From: Cricetomys ansorgei
Taxonomy: Eukaryota > Chordata > Mammalia > Rodentia > Nesomyidae
Length of the DNA: 64,000 bases
Assembly (NCBI GenBank): GCA_026225945.1
Contig: JAMJFZ010001804.1
Coordinates: 1-64,000, forward strand
Reading direction: 5' to 3'
Shown here: one piece after another, positions 11,070 through 22,278 of the stretch
Layout of the letters: each line of letters starts with the position of its first letter
How positions within the stretch are numbered: position 1 is the first letter of the stretch
Made by a program: the position numbers and the translations under genes
Notes under the pieces: generated by a model
Database searches by the model: none
What the model was told of the DNA's origin: nothing
What the model saw: only the letters and a program-made list of their open reading frames with translations

Positions 11070-11258
11070 GGGCTGGGGTGGCTCAGTGTTCGGGAGCACT
11101 GAGGACCACTACCTCCCACAGTGGTTCACACTGCCTGTAACTCCAAATCCAGAGTTCCAGAGGCCTCTGTCCCTGGGGACTGTCTACACTGAGGTATACA
11201 CACTCACGTGCAAACACACACCTTCAAATAATGACAAATAAATCTTAAAGAAAAAAAT
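11070..11258 (+). mobile_element. B2 SINE (divergent)
   Basis: GGGGCTGGGGTGGCTCAGTG, CACAGTGGTTCACACTGCC, GTAACTCC, then ATAAATCTTAAAG. Only in the A-B spacer. Confidence 0.6.
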
Positions 11259-11714
11259 AAGATATTATGATGGTTGGTGGCTCAGGCTGGGGCAGAGTAT
11301 TTCCTGGAGAGTGTGAGGTCACACCTGGTAGAAGCAGTTGCCAGAGGCCGCAGGTTCCTTCCAGAAGGGTCTTTCTCCTGTGTATTTGTCAGCCATAGCA
11401 TTAGGCTGGCCATCTGAACTCATACTTAAGCCTTTGAGACAGGCTCCAGTGCCTTATCTCCCCTTAGGCAGGTGACTGGTCCAGGGCTGTTGCTTCACTA
11501 GCCATGCCCTGGTTGGGGCTAGCTGCAGCCCGGCTGAAGGTGAAGGTCACCGGCTCTGCAGCAGGCGGGAGAGAGAGTTTGGCCTGGAAGGAGCTCCTGT
11601 AGATGTGAGCCACAGCCTAAGTGACCTGGGATTAGGTTCTGCTCAGGAGTTTCCTATTTCCTGAAAAGAACTTGCCTCCAAGAGATGAAAATCTTCCAAC
11701 AGGACACCAGCTGT

Positions 11715-11850
11715 TGCTTCTTTGCTTTGAAGACAGACTCTCACTGTGCAGCCCCGGGCTGACTTCAACTTGGTATGTAGACCGGGCTGATCTCAAACTC
11801 AGAGAGATTTGCCTGCCTCTGCCTCTAAAATGTTGGGCATTAATGAATGA
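11715..11850 (-). mobile_element. B1-like SINE, antisense
   Basis: GACAGACTCTCACTGTGCAG, AGACCGGGCTGATCTCAAAC, TTGCCTGCCTCTGCCTC. Copy at about 31605-31730. Confidence 0.6.
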
Positions 11851-11878
11851 ATGAATTAATTAATTAATTAATTAATTT
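11845..11878 (+). repeat. AATG/AATT simple repeat
   Basis: AATGAATGAATG followed by repeated TTAA/AATT units. The paralogue near 31725-31745 is much shorter. Confidence 0.8.
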
Positions 11879-11879
11879 T

Positions 11880-12035
11880 GGTTTTTCTGGACAGGGTTTC
11901 CCTGTTGTAATTCTTGTTGTCCCGGAACTCACTCTATAGACCAGGATGGCCACCTCTGAACTCACAGAGAACCACCTGCTTCTGCCTCCTGAGTGCTGGG
12001 ATTAAAGACATTCCCGCAGCACGGCCAACTGAAAG
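11880..12035 (-). mobile_element. B1 SINE, antisense
   Basis: GGTTTTTCTGGACAGGGTTT, CCCGGAACTCACTCTATAGA and GAGTGCTGGGATTAAAG. Copy at about 31747-31895. Confidence 0.8.
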
Positions 12036-13079
12036 TTTTTAATCACACAGCATCAGAAATAGTGGCCCAGATTCTGAGGTGAGGGCCAATCCCTTGGAAT
12101 TTCACTGGGTTGTTCGAGTCAGGAATGGGGCCAACTATGTCAGTTTTTTTCAGAAGGATCCAGAGCTGCTGGAGGAGTTTGAATTCCAGTCTGTAAAACC
12201 TTTTCAGGAAGCCAACGGGAATCCCCTTGTCTAGGTACCAGAGATAAAGGAGAATGCCCAGGACCCAGCCCAGCTTCCCCCGACCCTGTCTCATAAGGGC
12301 TCTGGGAAGTCATTCTCCTGACGGTCACTCCACTGGGCAGACTGAGGACCCCATCACCCCTGCCTCAGTGGCTGCCCAACACTTCTGAATTGGCTCTGCT
12401 CAGTGTCTGTGCATTTGCTGGTCACATGTTATTGCAAAGTTCCACACTGCAGAAAGGAACAGGACTGGAGGACTGCCAGACACGTTTCCCTTCAAAGCAG
12501 GAGGCCGTGGACTGCTCACACTACCTGATGCTCAGGAATCTCACCACAGAGAAGAGACTGCCTCTTCCCTCAGTACTGTGTCTCATTGTCAGCCTGTCTC
12601 AGCTCGGTAGCCCCCTTTTCCACTGGGTAGAGATCCCTTTATTAAAGCTCCCTTTATTAAAACCACCTCAGGCCAAATGCTGCTGTGTCACCTGCAGCTC
12701 CAGGTCCTCCCACACTGAGGTCAGAGTCACTGAGCTTTCCCTCAGCACCGCCCCATCTCCCCACGGTCCTCTCTGCCCTTGACTTGTGATCCTCTGTGGG
12801 TTTTTTTTTATTCACTCATCAAACATTTAGTGAGCCTGAATATTATCAGAGGCCTGAGCACTGGAAGTCATGATCCTTCACAAGATAAAGTTGGCCGCAT
12901 CGGGACAGAGATGATCACCCTGTTGGTAGCCTCATGAGACTCTGCTAAGGCTCCTTGAGCTCCAGACTGGAAATACAAAGCTGGAAGAGAAATCTGCAGG
13001 GGCTGGAACCCAGAGTGGGAGAGGAAGATTCCATCTCTGGCATTCTCAGAATCTCTCTCTTCCCCTTCCCTCTCTCTCT

Positions 13080-13445
13080 GTTATATATATATATATTTAT
13101 TACAAATATTATAAAAGACATCGACATAAACATTTTTTCTGTATATTTTATATATTACATATGATATATTATATAATATACACATATATTATCTTGTGTA
13201 TTAATAATATACATATACAAGTATATATACAAATACATATTCAAATAATGATAACATACATATAATACAAATATATTATGTTATTACATATATTATGTAT
13301 TATACACATATATATACATATATATTTATATATGCACACATATACATAAATATACATATTTATATATACATATACACATATATACATAAATATGTGTTCA
13401 TATATACACATACACACACATATATATGTAAATATATATATATAT
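13080..13445. repeat. TA-rich compound microsatellite downstream of gene B
   Basis: Runs of TATA, ACATATA and ATACATAT for about 365 bp. Equivalent tracts lie at about 37008-37355 and 52758-53115, with different lengths and interruptions. Confidence 0.85.
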
Positions 13446-13449
13446 GTTT

Positions 13450-13600
13450 ATGTCGATGTCTTCCTGTACGTTTTGCACCATGTGCCTGCCTGGTGTTCAT
13501 GGGGTAATTGGATCCTCTGGAACTGGAGTTAGGATTGGTTGGGAGCCACCATGTGAGTGCTGGAAAATGAACCACGTCTGTTGCAAGAGCACCAACTTGT
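13450..13600 (-). mobile_element. B2 SINE fragment, antisense
   Basis: GGAACTGGAGTTAGGATTGG, GAGCCACCATGTGAGTGCTG and AAATGAACCACGTCTG match the antisense B2 head. Copies at about 37360-37510 and 53118-53270. The adjacent TA tract may have grown from its tail. Confidence 0.65.
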
Positions 13601-14359
13601 CTCCTGGCCCATGATCACAATTCTAAATAAATATAAATCTAACCCAGACTCAGCTTGCAATTCCTTGGTCACCACTGGGGGCAGCACCAGGATTCCCAGA
13701 GCCAGGGATGGGGAGGGGCCTGGGCAGAGCACAGATGGAACAGGTCCTGATTCAAGAGGAGACCCTGTGGGTCCTCTGCCCACCCTACAACCCGAGGTCA
13801 GATGCTGCAAGATGAGAAAGAAGGAGAGATCTTCCAGGGAGGAGCTGGAAGGAGGCAGGAGCTCAGGAGACTGAAGCCCACATTCTCCTGAGGGCAGGGC
13901 CTTGTTGGGACTTGGGGACAAGGACAGAAAACACCTCTTACTGCTGTCACACTCAGGGACCCAAAGGAGAATGAGACAGGCACCACTCACAGGGACAAGA
14001 GCAGGGTTAGTCCTGAATACCAACTACAAAGACAAGAGGAGACAGAGCCACAGCCAGGACTGAGCCCAGGCTGACCAGTCACAGCAGCCCTGGCTGCTCA
14101 TAATCCTGGAGACAGGACAAGGCTCTGGCCGTCCCTGTGTCCCTGTGATCACAGACTCTCAGCATGTGGTTCTTCTCAGTGACCAGGGCAACACAGCCAG
14201 GAGGTGACAGAGCCGAGGAGCGACCACGTCCAACCCCACAATGCACTGTGCTCCACCTTGACACAGCCCTGCTCACACTTTGCACTCTCAGCCTCCTCCT
14301 GTCCACCAAACACCTTCAAAATAATCAACAGAGATTCTGGAATGTTCTCCATGATGCCA

Positions 14360-14365
14360 TTTATT
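14360..14365 (-). promoter_or_regulatory. Poly(A) signal of gene B
   Basis: AATAAA on the minus strand, about 400 bp after the stop codon. Same motif at 38271-38276 for C and 54025-54030 for D. Confidence 0.75.
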
Positions 14366-14763
14366 TCCTCCACAAATCTGTAAGAATTCTCTGCTTTAAT
14401 TGATGCACCAATCAACCTCTCAGGGCAAGGACTTGGACAATCAAGTTCAAACTCAGATTCTGATTTTCATTAGGGAAAGCCAAGAACTGCAGCTCAGGGC
14501 AGCATGGAGCTGACAGGATGGAGATGTCCCCTCCTGCCTGCCTGGACCAGAAAGGTTGGATGACGAAGGGAACACAGGGCAGTGCAGGGACAGGGCCCTG
14601 GGGTTCAAGGGTGGTTGGGCTCCCCAGTTCTTCACATGGAGCCCACAGGATCACAGGAAATTCAGACACTGTTGCCTAAGGAGATCAGAGGGCTCTGGAC
14701 ATCACAGGAGAGACGTGAACACATCTTCTGTCTCTCTGTCCACGACAGGCAGCTCTCTTCATG

Positions 14764-17365
14764 CTAAGGACAAAAGTTGTGAACAGTCACTGTGAAGACA
14801 ACTTGCTACAACCAACCACTTACTCAAAGGCGATTCTGTGAGACCCTGAACCTAACCAAAAACTCTTTTCCCCTCCCGAAATCAAGCCCCCAGAGGGTCA
14901 CCTTTACAACCAGGGAGAGACTCATCAGAGCTCCTGTCTCTGACTAGGGTAAAAAATTTAATTTCATTGCAAGGTACAAATAAAGCTTCTGGGATATTTG
15001 GCTGCAGGGGAATTATGGGCTGGCTGAGTTCCTCATCATGTTCACCTTCACCCCTATGGCCTCGGGGACAACCCTGCCCCCACACTTACCTAAAGCTGGA
15101 GCATAGTTTCTTCCTCTCCCACCTGTGAGAAGAAAGGCTGTGACAGACAGGGAAGTCCCCAATCCTAGGAAGTTTCCAGAACTGACAGCAGACCCAGGTT
15201 AGAGACAGGAACCATGAAGGGTGTGTGGAAGTGTTTCCCATCTGTGAGGCAGAGCTCACTTCTAAAGGGGCTGAGAGGAAACTCAGACCCTGCCCTTTCC
15301 TACCTCTGTTTCTCCTCCTCTTCATCACAATGGCCACCACAGCTCCAATGATGATCAGAACTCCAAGGAGAACCAGGACAGGGATGACTGCCATGATGGG
15401 GATGGAGGACTGAGGAGGCTCTGGGAAGGGAAGGTGAGGGTCATGACCCCAGCTCTCAGTCCTGACCCTGCTCAGTCTGCAGAAGGCTCCAGCTTTCCCT
15501 GAGCCCAGCTCTGCACCCACACCCTCCTTACCCCATCTCAGGCTGAGGGGCTCAGGCAGCCCCTCATGCTGCACATGGCATGTGTATCTCTGCTCCTCCC
15601 CAGAAGGCACCACCAGAGCTGCCCACTTCTGGAAGGTTCCATCCCCTGCAGGCCTGGTCTCCACCAGCTCCATGTCCTGAGTCTGTTCCTCCTGCTCCCT
15701 CAGCCAGGTCAGGGAGATGGGGGCCGGGTAGAAACCCATGGCCCAGCACCTCAGGGTGACTCTCCCTTCAGGTCCAGGATGACTGGTCACATGGGCCTTT
15801 GGGGGATCTGTGTGGAAGAATTGGGAAATTATAGAATTAATTTGTCAAGGGTACCCCATAAGTACCCTTGTGGCCACTCTGTAAATAGTTAGATTGGGGT
15901 GTGGTAGGGATGCAAGCCTCATACACAGGAGTCTGGGAGGATACACTGTTTGGAAAGTTCTAGAAAATGGGGGAAACAGCCAAGGAAACAGAGTCCATTT
16001 TTTCCCATGAGGTGAAGGAGACTTCCGGTCCTTGTGTAAGGGCTGACACACTCAGCATGACAGGACTCAGTCTCCACAGACAGTGTGTGGGGCAGAGGAC
16101 CCGGCCTGGGAGAGGCCATGGCTGACAGAGGGCTGCAGACTGAAGGGAGCCCTGTTGGTTCTGTGGGGACCTTCTCTCCCTCCCTCCTGAGACAGATCTG
16201 AGCTGTGCAGGGAGAAGGCTGCGCCCTGGAGAGTCAGTGCAGTCTCTGTGATGCTGATCAGGAGACCCAGGGACTCTGTTTCCCCTTTGGAGGCAGGGGC
16301 ATGACCCAGCTGATGGTCTCTTCTCCCTCAGGACTGAGCCCAGCCCAGGGCAGAGGAGGAGATGCTGGGGCCCCTCGCACCTGCGCGCTGCAGCGCGTCC
16401 TTCCCGTTCTCCAGGTGTCTGCGGAGCCACTCCAGGCACTCGCCCTCCAGGTAGGCCCTGTGTCTCTCTGCAGCACCATCCCGCTCCCACTTGTCCCGGG
16501 TGATCTTCGCCGCCGTGTCCGCCGCCGTCCACGTGGTCAGGTCGTCGTTCAGGGCGATGTAATCGCGGCCGTCGTAGGCGAACTGCTCATACCCACGGAG
16601 GAGGCGCCCGTCCGGCCCCAGGTCACAGCCAGACATCCACTGATAAGTGTGAGAGCCTGCGGCCACGCCCGCGGTCAGCCCCGCCCACCGCCCAGGCCCC
16701 GCCCACTGAGGACTTCTCTGAACCCAAAGGGAAACCCGGTCCCCGCTCTCCTCCTCCCCCACCCTTTCCTGGGCCCCGGGCGACTCCGGCCCATACGTGG
16801 GACGCAGAGGGTCGTGACCTCCGACCGCGGTCACTCACCGCCGCTCTGGTTGTAGTAGCCGAGCAGGTTCCGCAGGCCCACTCGGAAAATCTGCTCGTTG
16901 TCCTTGGCTCTCCGTGTGTTCCTCTCCCAATACTCCGGCCCCACCCGCTCCATCCACGCCGCGCGTGGCTCCATCCTCGGGGTCTCCGCGTCGCTGTCGA
17001 AGCGCGCGATCTCCGTGCCGTCCACGTAGCCGATGATGATGAACCGGGGCTCCCCGATGCCGGGCCGGGACACGGCGGTGTAGAAATTCCGCAGCGAGTG
17101 TGCGCCTGGGGGCGGCGCGCGGTGAGACCCCGACCTCCTCCCGGGACCCCGGGGGTGCGCGGGCCGGGAGGGGAGCGGGCGCGGGGCTCGGGACGCGGGG
17201 AGAAGGCGGGAGGTCGGGATGGGCGATGGGGACCCGGCTTCCCCGGAGCCGCCCGCCCTCCCCAGAGCCCGTGTCCCTCCGCCCGCACTCACCCGCGCGG
17301 GTCCGGGTCGGGCCCAGGGCGGCCGCCAGCAGCAGGAGCAGCGCGCGCGGGGCCGGAGCCCCCAT
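14764..17365 (-). CDS. MHC class I heavy chain, gene B, complete
   Basis: Predicted type I membrane glycoprotein of 369 residues that pairs with beta-2-microglobulin at the cell surface. Exons: 17293-17365 (signal peptide, 24 residues), 16839-17105 (alpha1), 16381-16656 (alpha2), 15532-15807 (alpha3), 15304-15420 (transmembrane), 15090-15122, 14902-14943, and coding exon 8 14764-14789, ending in TAG. The sum, 1110 nt, stays in frame and all junctions are GT-AG. Visible marks: N-glycosylation site NQS at position 86, Cys101-Cys164 and the alpha3 Cys pair, Tyr59, Tyr84, Thr143, Lys146, Trp147, Tyr159 and Trp167, and the acidic CD8-contact loop [12 protein letters not shown]. Odd points: position 7, nearly always Tyr, is Asn (LRNF), position 171 is His, and alpha1 is one codon short at its end. 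Could be classical or non-classical; expression data would decide. Confidence 0.92.
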
Positions 17366-17560
17366 CTCGGGTCTGCGCGTCTGACTTCCGCGGTCTGCGT
17401 GGACTTTATAGCCTGTGCCCGCGGCCACGCTGATTGGGTCTCCGGGGTGTCTCCACCCAATGGGGGTGAGAACTGCGCAGTCGTCACCAGTGTCCGGGCA
17501 GAAGGGCCCGACACAGGTCAGGAGCTGGAGAAGTGAAACCGGGGAGATGGGGAATCCCCA
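17366..17560 (-). promoter_or_regulatory. Class I promoter of gene B
   Basis: Minus strand: TATAAAG at 17404-17410, CCAAT at 17433-17437, Y-box-like ATTGGG at about 17457-17463, X2 core TGACGA at 17481-17486, ISRE-like GGTTTCACTTCT at 17529-17540 and a perfect kappa-B palindrome GGGGATTCCCC at 17549-17559. It is the best-preserved enhancer A among the four genes. Only about 90 bp beyond it survive before the deletion join at 17650. Confidence 0.82.
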
Positions 17561-17649
17561 GCTCTGGGCTCCCCACCCAGAGGTCGCCGCCCAGGGACTC
17601 GGACTTTGCCTGAACCCTGTGCTGCGGACAGAGCGCTGTGGTCCTGGTT

Positions 17650-18160
17650 TTGACCTGTGCAGCTCTCCTAGTGGTTTACATGCCACTTGGACTTTTAGGA
17701 TCTTAGCTTAGAACATATAGGAAATGGCTGGCTGCTGGCAGTGGGCAGTTTGTTGGATGGCTTGTGAGAGACTAGCTCAGTTCAGCTGGTTCTCTCTGCA
17801 GTTCCTGTTATCCAGACTAAGGACGGCCAAAAAGGGCAGTGAGTTTCTCTTTCTCTCTTTCTACATTTAAAGGCAGCCTGCAGGAGCAGTGAAGATTTCT
17901 CCCTGTCTTTCCTGTCTCTTTTTAGAGCAGGAGGGTAAAGGGCACAGTGGGAATCTGTTTCACCTTAGGAATCAGTTACAGCAGCAGTTGGGGCAGAGAG
18001 CAGGCTTCAGTTACAATGTTGTGTTGTTATTGTTGACTGGCAAATACTCAAAATGCAGGGGCTTCAATCCCAGAACCCTTCCTGTCTCCAGTGCCCAGCC
18101 TTGGCAGGAATCCAGCAGCAGCTGCTTCTGATGCAGGGTCTCTCACAAGGATGCAGTTAG
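17650..18160. repeat. Shared class I upstream flank, copy 2 (5' truncated)
   Basis: Matches 3270-3783. The join GGTCCTGG/TTTTGACC removes the equivalent of about 2708-3269, so the distal upstream flank of gene B is gone. Confidence 0.75.
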
Positions 18161-18174
18161 TTCTGGTCAGTCAT

Positions 18175-18292
18175 CTCAGAGAGCACTGGATCCCTTGGAG
18201 CTGGAGTTACAGCCTTGGTGTGGGCGCTGGGAACTGAACCTGCTTGGGGGAAGACCAGCCAGCTCTCTTAGTCACTGACATCTCTCTAGCAG
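18175..18292 (-). mobile_element. B2-type SINE, antisense (copy)
   Basis: Duplicate of the element at 3800-3915, inherited with the spacer. Confidence 0.6.
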
Positions 18293-19459
18293 CCTTGTAG
18301 AAAGGCAACCTCTTCACTTACACAATGTTGCTCTGTGTCCTTGTTTGTGTCTGGTGGTCCAATGAGTTAGGGTGGCTCCCTGGAACACAGGCTCCTTACC
18401 AGTGGCTACTACAACCATGGTCAGACTAGCTATCCTCAGGGAGGGTCCCTTCTCTCCTACATGCTGGCATGGTGACAGAGCAATATGGAGCAGGTCCTGA
18501 GTTCCAGGCTGCAGTGACTGTACTCCACCCCTCCTCCCAAGCTGCTGCAGTGTCCCTAGCCTTGAACGGAGTGCCAGAGATGTCCCATGAGCTGTGTACC
18601 ACACAGGGACCTCAGCTGAAGAAGAGTGTCTTACTCAGTGTGCTATTGCAGTGAAGAGACGCCAGGACTACGGTGGCAACTCTTGTAAGGGAAGCATCTG
18701 CGGCTTAAGGGTTCGGAGGTTTGGTCCACTGTCATCATGGTGAAGTCAGGGCAGTACGCAGGCAGACATGGCACTGGAGAAGGAGCTGAGAGTTCTACAT
18801 CTGGGTAGCAGGCAGCAGGAAGAGAGAGTCACACTGGGCCTGGCTTGGTCATCTGAAATCTCAAAGCTGGCCCCCAGTGACACAGTTCCTCTGTGAAAAG
18901 AAGTTTGGCCCTGGGGAGATGGAAGGGGAACCTGGGAAGATGAAAGCATACATCTTTCTCTGCCCACCTTCCAACGCCAGGCAGTTCTTCCCGGGAAGGC
19001 TGATGGCAGGGTCTCCTCTCAAGTTTGGTGAAGCTGGACGTGAGCAGTTTGCAAGCTCAGTTTGGATTTGAGTGTCAGTGCTTGGGTCCCCTGAAAAACT
19101 CATCCCAAGCGGGGTAAAGTGTCAAACTCGGGGACTTTTAGGAACTACTTAGGAAACTGAGGCAGGAATATGGCGAATTAAAGATTAGTCTCAGCTACAC
19201 GATGAAACTTTGTGTCAAAAACTGAGAGGAGAGATCGGGCTTGGGGAGGGAGAGAGAGGCTCAGATGCCAGGTGGACAGATGACCCTTTAGGTGGTGTTC
19301 CAGTCTAATGCTGTCAGCAGACCTACTGTTCCGCCCTTTTACCTTGATTGACATGCCAGGGATCCTGTTGTCTCCACCCCTACCCCTATCTACCTCCCAG
19401 CCTCCATCCCCTGCATGCAAGGAGTGGACATTAGAGATTATATTGTGCCTAGCACTTTT

Positions 19460-19553
19460 TTCTTAGAGCAGGGTTTCACTGAGTAGTCCTGAACTCACTT
19501 TGTACACCAGGCTAGCCTCCACCTCCTGGGATTAAAGGCGTGGGCTATACCCA
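19460..19553 (-). mobile_element. B1 SINE fragment, antisense (copy)
   Basis: Duplicate of 5085-5180. Confidence 0.6.
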
Positions 19554-19778
19554 ACCAAAATTTTGAGATTCTTGACATTAAAGAATCTTCTGGAAGAGCC
19601 AGAGTGAATCAAAGTCAAGTCATTGATGGGAGGACAGACCGATGCACTTTGAGAGTCAAGTTCAGGCATCAGAAAGAGGGAAGCACCTCAGACTTCAGCC
19701 CTGTGACTGGGGCTCCTGGAGGTGATTACAGCTGAAGCTAAGAGAGAATGAAAGAAAATGGGTAAAATTTTTATTACA

Positions 19779-19895
19779 GCCAGGCATGGTGGTGTACACC
19801 TTTAATCCCAGCACTCAGAAAGCAGAGGCTGTCAGATTTCTGGACAGCCATGGTTACACAGAGAACACTTTCTTGATAATAAATAAATAAATACA
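19779..19895 (+). mobile_element. B1 SINE (copy)
   Basis: Duplicate of 5403-5520; this copy keeps GTGGTGTACACCTTTAATC, closer to the B1 consensus. Confidence 0.7.
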
Positions 19896-19904
19896 ATTCT
19901 TATT

Positions 19905-19905
<1 letters not shown>

Positions 19906-19940
<35 letters not shown>
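19906..19940 (+). repeat. TG microsatellite
   Basis: Uninterrupted GT repeat of about 17 units. The paralogous site near 5535-5552 has only short GTATGTGTATG, so it expanded after duplication. Confidence 0.9.
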
Positions 19941-19943
<3 letters not shown>

Positions 19944-20809
19944 CACAGGACAACTTTAGGTAATGGGCTGTCTTCTTCCACCATGTGGGTCCTGGACTTG
20001 AAACTCACAGTTGTCAGGTTTGGCACAAGAGTCTATACACCATGCCCAGAGGCTGATAGAGAGGTCCTGTGCCTGGCCTAGGGCTCTGCTCTCTCAGACC
20101 TCCCCCAAGTGCCTTCAGCACCTCCACGTCCCCTTCATTGTTCCTAATTGTCCTGTTCTGTGTGCTGAGACCCTAGGATCCACCATCCAGTTTCCAGAGA
20201 GGAGTTTCTGTTCTAGGCCATGACCATATCCCTTTCCCCCTGTCAGTTCTGCAGAGTTCCTGATTTGAGAGACTCCAGCAGTTATAAATACATGAGCAGT
20301 GCTCACGCTCTGGTTTCCTGGTGGCTCACAGATCACCCTGGCCTGGAGGTGTGCATCTCTGAAATGCCAAAGCACAACTCCCCAGGTACAAAAATGCCAG
20401 GCTGCAGCTCTCCCACCTCCTCAAATACCTGGAATTCCCTTCTCCACTGATAAACACTCCTTCTCCCAGATTCAGCTTCTCTGTCACATGGGTGCCCAGC
20501 AAAGGGACCACGCTGTACTGCTCCCTGTGTCCTCTGCAGAAAATGGCTTCCTCTTGTACCCAGCAGGCCTCCCTCATGTCTACAGACCTGTGCACACAGT
20601 CTCCTCATGGGTATACCCTCACCAGACTGAGCTGGCCTTAAGGCAGGGACCCCATGTGCTTAGAATTGAATGCCACCTGCTAGCTCTAAGTCATGTGACT
20701 GTGTAGCTGACCCTCCCTAACCCTCCTCACCTCCCTCCTCTAGGAGAGGAAGATAACAGCAAAGCAAAGATAGAGTTTGTTTATAGATCTTCAATGCTTT
20801 GACTCTCTG

Positions 20810-20955
20810 ATCCCCCCAACCACCTCTCTCTCAGCAGGGTCTCACTATGTGGTCTGGAACTTTCTATATAGACCAGGCTGGTCTCAAAGTCAGAGATCCA
20901 CCTGTATCTGCCCTCTGAGATCTAAGCCATGCAGGACCACGCCCAGCCTGGCTCT
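20810..20955 (-). mobile_element. B1 SINE, antisense (copy)
   Basis: Duplicate of 6420-6565. Confidence 0.65.
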
Positions 20956-21554
20956 GATTTCCTGAGGTCTAACTCATAAACTTTCTTTTTAAAATAGCTT
21001 GGCTCTACAGCAGTACACTGGTTGTGGTGGCTCCACCAGGATGACAAGGAGGCGTATTCATTGGTGCAAACCCACCAGACCTCCGCAGAGGGAACCACTA
21101 TCGTGGTCAGCGCCATCCTGGACAGTGGAACCCCAAGCGTGTGATCTCAGGTGTTTTTGTTGATCCAGAACTCCTTGGGTGTTCTACTGATAGCACGTGC
21201 AGATCATTAGCAATCAACATCCCCACCTAAATCCACCTCTTGCAGACAAGACAAAATGGGGAGACCTAGGCACCCTCACCCAGCAGTGCACAGAGCAATT
21301 ATTTTATGCATAACTAAAATACACTTCCACACCAGGGCTCCTTTGCTTTTACTCTCAAACTCCAGGAGAGACGTCCTGGAGTTTCTTCCTGGCAGGGGGT
21401 AGGGATGGAAGGAAAACTGCATGAGACTGGAATGTAGCTCTTAGGAGAGTGTTTGCCTAGGATGCAGAAGGCCGTGGGCGGGTCCTCGCTGTACTGCCTA
21501 CCATTATCCACCACTACCACATGCAAGACTACAAGAGACCATCCATGCAGCATA

Positions 21555-21645
21555 TGGGAGTGTGGCTCAGTGGTAGAGCACGCTCCACACACCGTGGCCC
21601 TAGACTCAATCCCCAGTATTGTAAAGAAAACAAAAACAGTATAAA
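21555..21645 (+). mobile_element. ID-type SINE (copy)
   Basis: Duplicate of 7163-7252. Confidence 0.6.
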
Positions 21646-21659
21646 TGAGAATTCAAGGT

Positions 21660-21855
21660 CTGGGGCTGGAGAGATGGCTCTTGGTTAAGAGCACTGGCTG
21701 CTCTTCCAGGGGATATGGGTTCAATTCCCAGCACCCACATGGCAGCTTCAGAGTTTCTTCTGCTCCACAGGATCGCACAGATATAGGGCACATAAGCGAG
21801 CATACCACACACAGACCCACACAGATACACACAGACACACAAACAACACACCCGC
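21660..21855 (+). mobile_element. B2 SINE (copy)
   Basis: Duplicate of 7268-7440; here the head reads GAGATGGCTCTTGGTTAAGA. Confidence 0.8.
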
Positions 21856-21886
21856 CCTGCGTAAGTAGATAAGTAATTTAAATAGC

Positions 21887-22080
21887 ACCTGTTGCTCTTG
21901 GAGGAGACCTGGGTTCAGGATCCAGCACCTACATGGTGCCTCACAACAATCTATAAGTTTATTTCCAAGGGTTCCAATGCCCTCTTCTGACTTGAGGGGA
22001 ACAGGTTTGCATACGATATACATCCATGCAGGCAAAACACTCATACATATAACATAAGATAAATCTAAAACAGCAATAAT
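21887..22080 (+). mobile_element. B2 SINE, partial (copy)
   Basis: Duplicate of 7470-7655. Confidence 0.65.
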
Positions 22081-22094
22081 TTATAAATAATAAT

Positions 22095-22278
22095 AATTTA
22101 AACTGAGGGTGCTGACTCACATCTCTAATGCCAGGAGGCAGAGACAGGCGGATCTCCGTGAGTTCCAGGCCAGCCAGTGCTGTGCACACTGGGGAGGTTG
22201 AGGCAGGATCTCACTTTAAGGCCAGGCTGATCTGCAAATCAAAATTCTGTCTCCCAAACAAAAGTGAAATAAATCTGG
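22095..22278 (+). mobile_element. B1 SINE (copy)
   Basis: Duplicate of 7685-7862. Confidence 0.65.

Larger units (their letters stand above)
9179..11648. other. 2.47-kb stretch present only in the A-B spacer
   Basis: The paralogous spacer upstream of gene B has no equivalent: its sequence stops at the position matching 9178 and resumes at the position matching 11649, with ERV1 in between. It contains three SINEs and a 43-bp minisatellite. I see no gene. Confidence 0.75.
11649..12640. repeat. Distal long spacer, copy 1
   Basis: Collinear with 31530-32490. It holds two B1-like SINEs and an AATT tract. The portion at 12490-12630 is homologous to 2895-3215 upstream of gene A. No gene seen. Confidence 0.75.
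12641..14359. repeat. 3' flank of gene B (copy of class I downstream region)
   Basis: Recurs downstream of C (about 36560-38270) and D (about 52310-54024), starting GAAGCTCCCTTTATTAAAACC or similar. It holds a TA-rich microsatellite, a B2 fragment and about 750 bp of conserved non-coding DNA before the poly(A) signal. I see no protein-coding evidence. The open frames of 100-165 codons found here are also present in the copies but carry many differences and no recognisable domain. Confidence 0.7.

Noticed and set aside
13295..13507. Open frames rich in Tyr and Ile over TA tracts
   Set aside because: They are translations of microsatellite sequence.
13530..14023. Minus-strand frame of about 165 codons downstream of gene B, repeated near 37437 and 53336
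   Set aside because: It lies in the shared class I 3' flank and antisense B2 DNA. The copies differ by frameshifts and no domain is seen.
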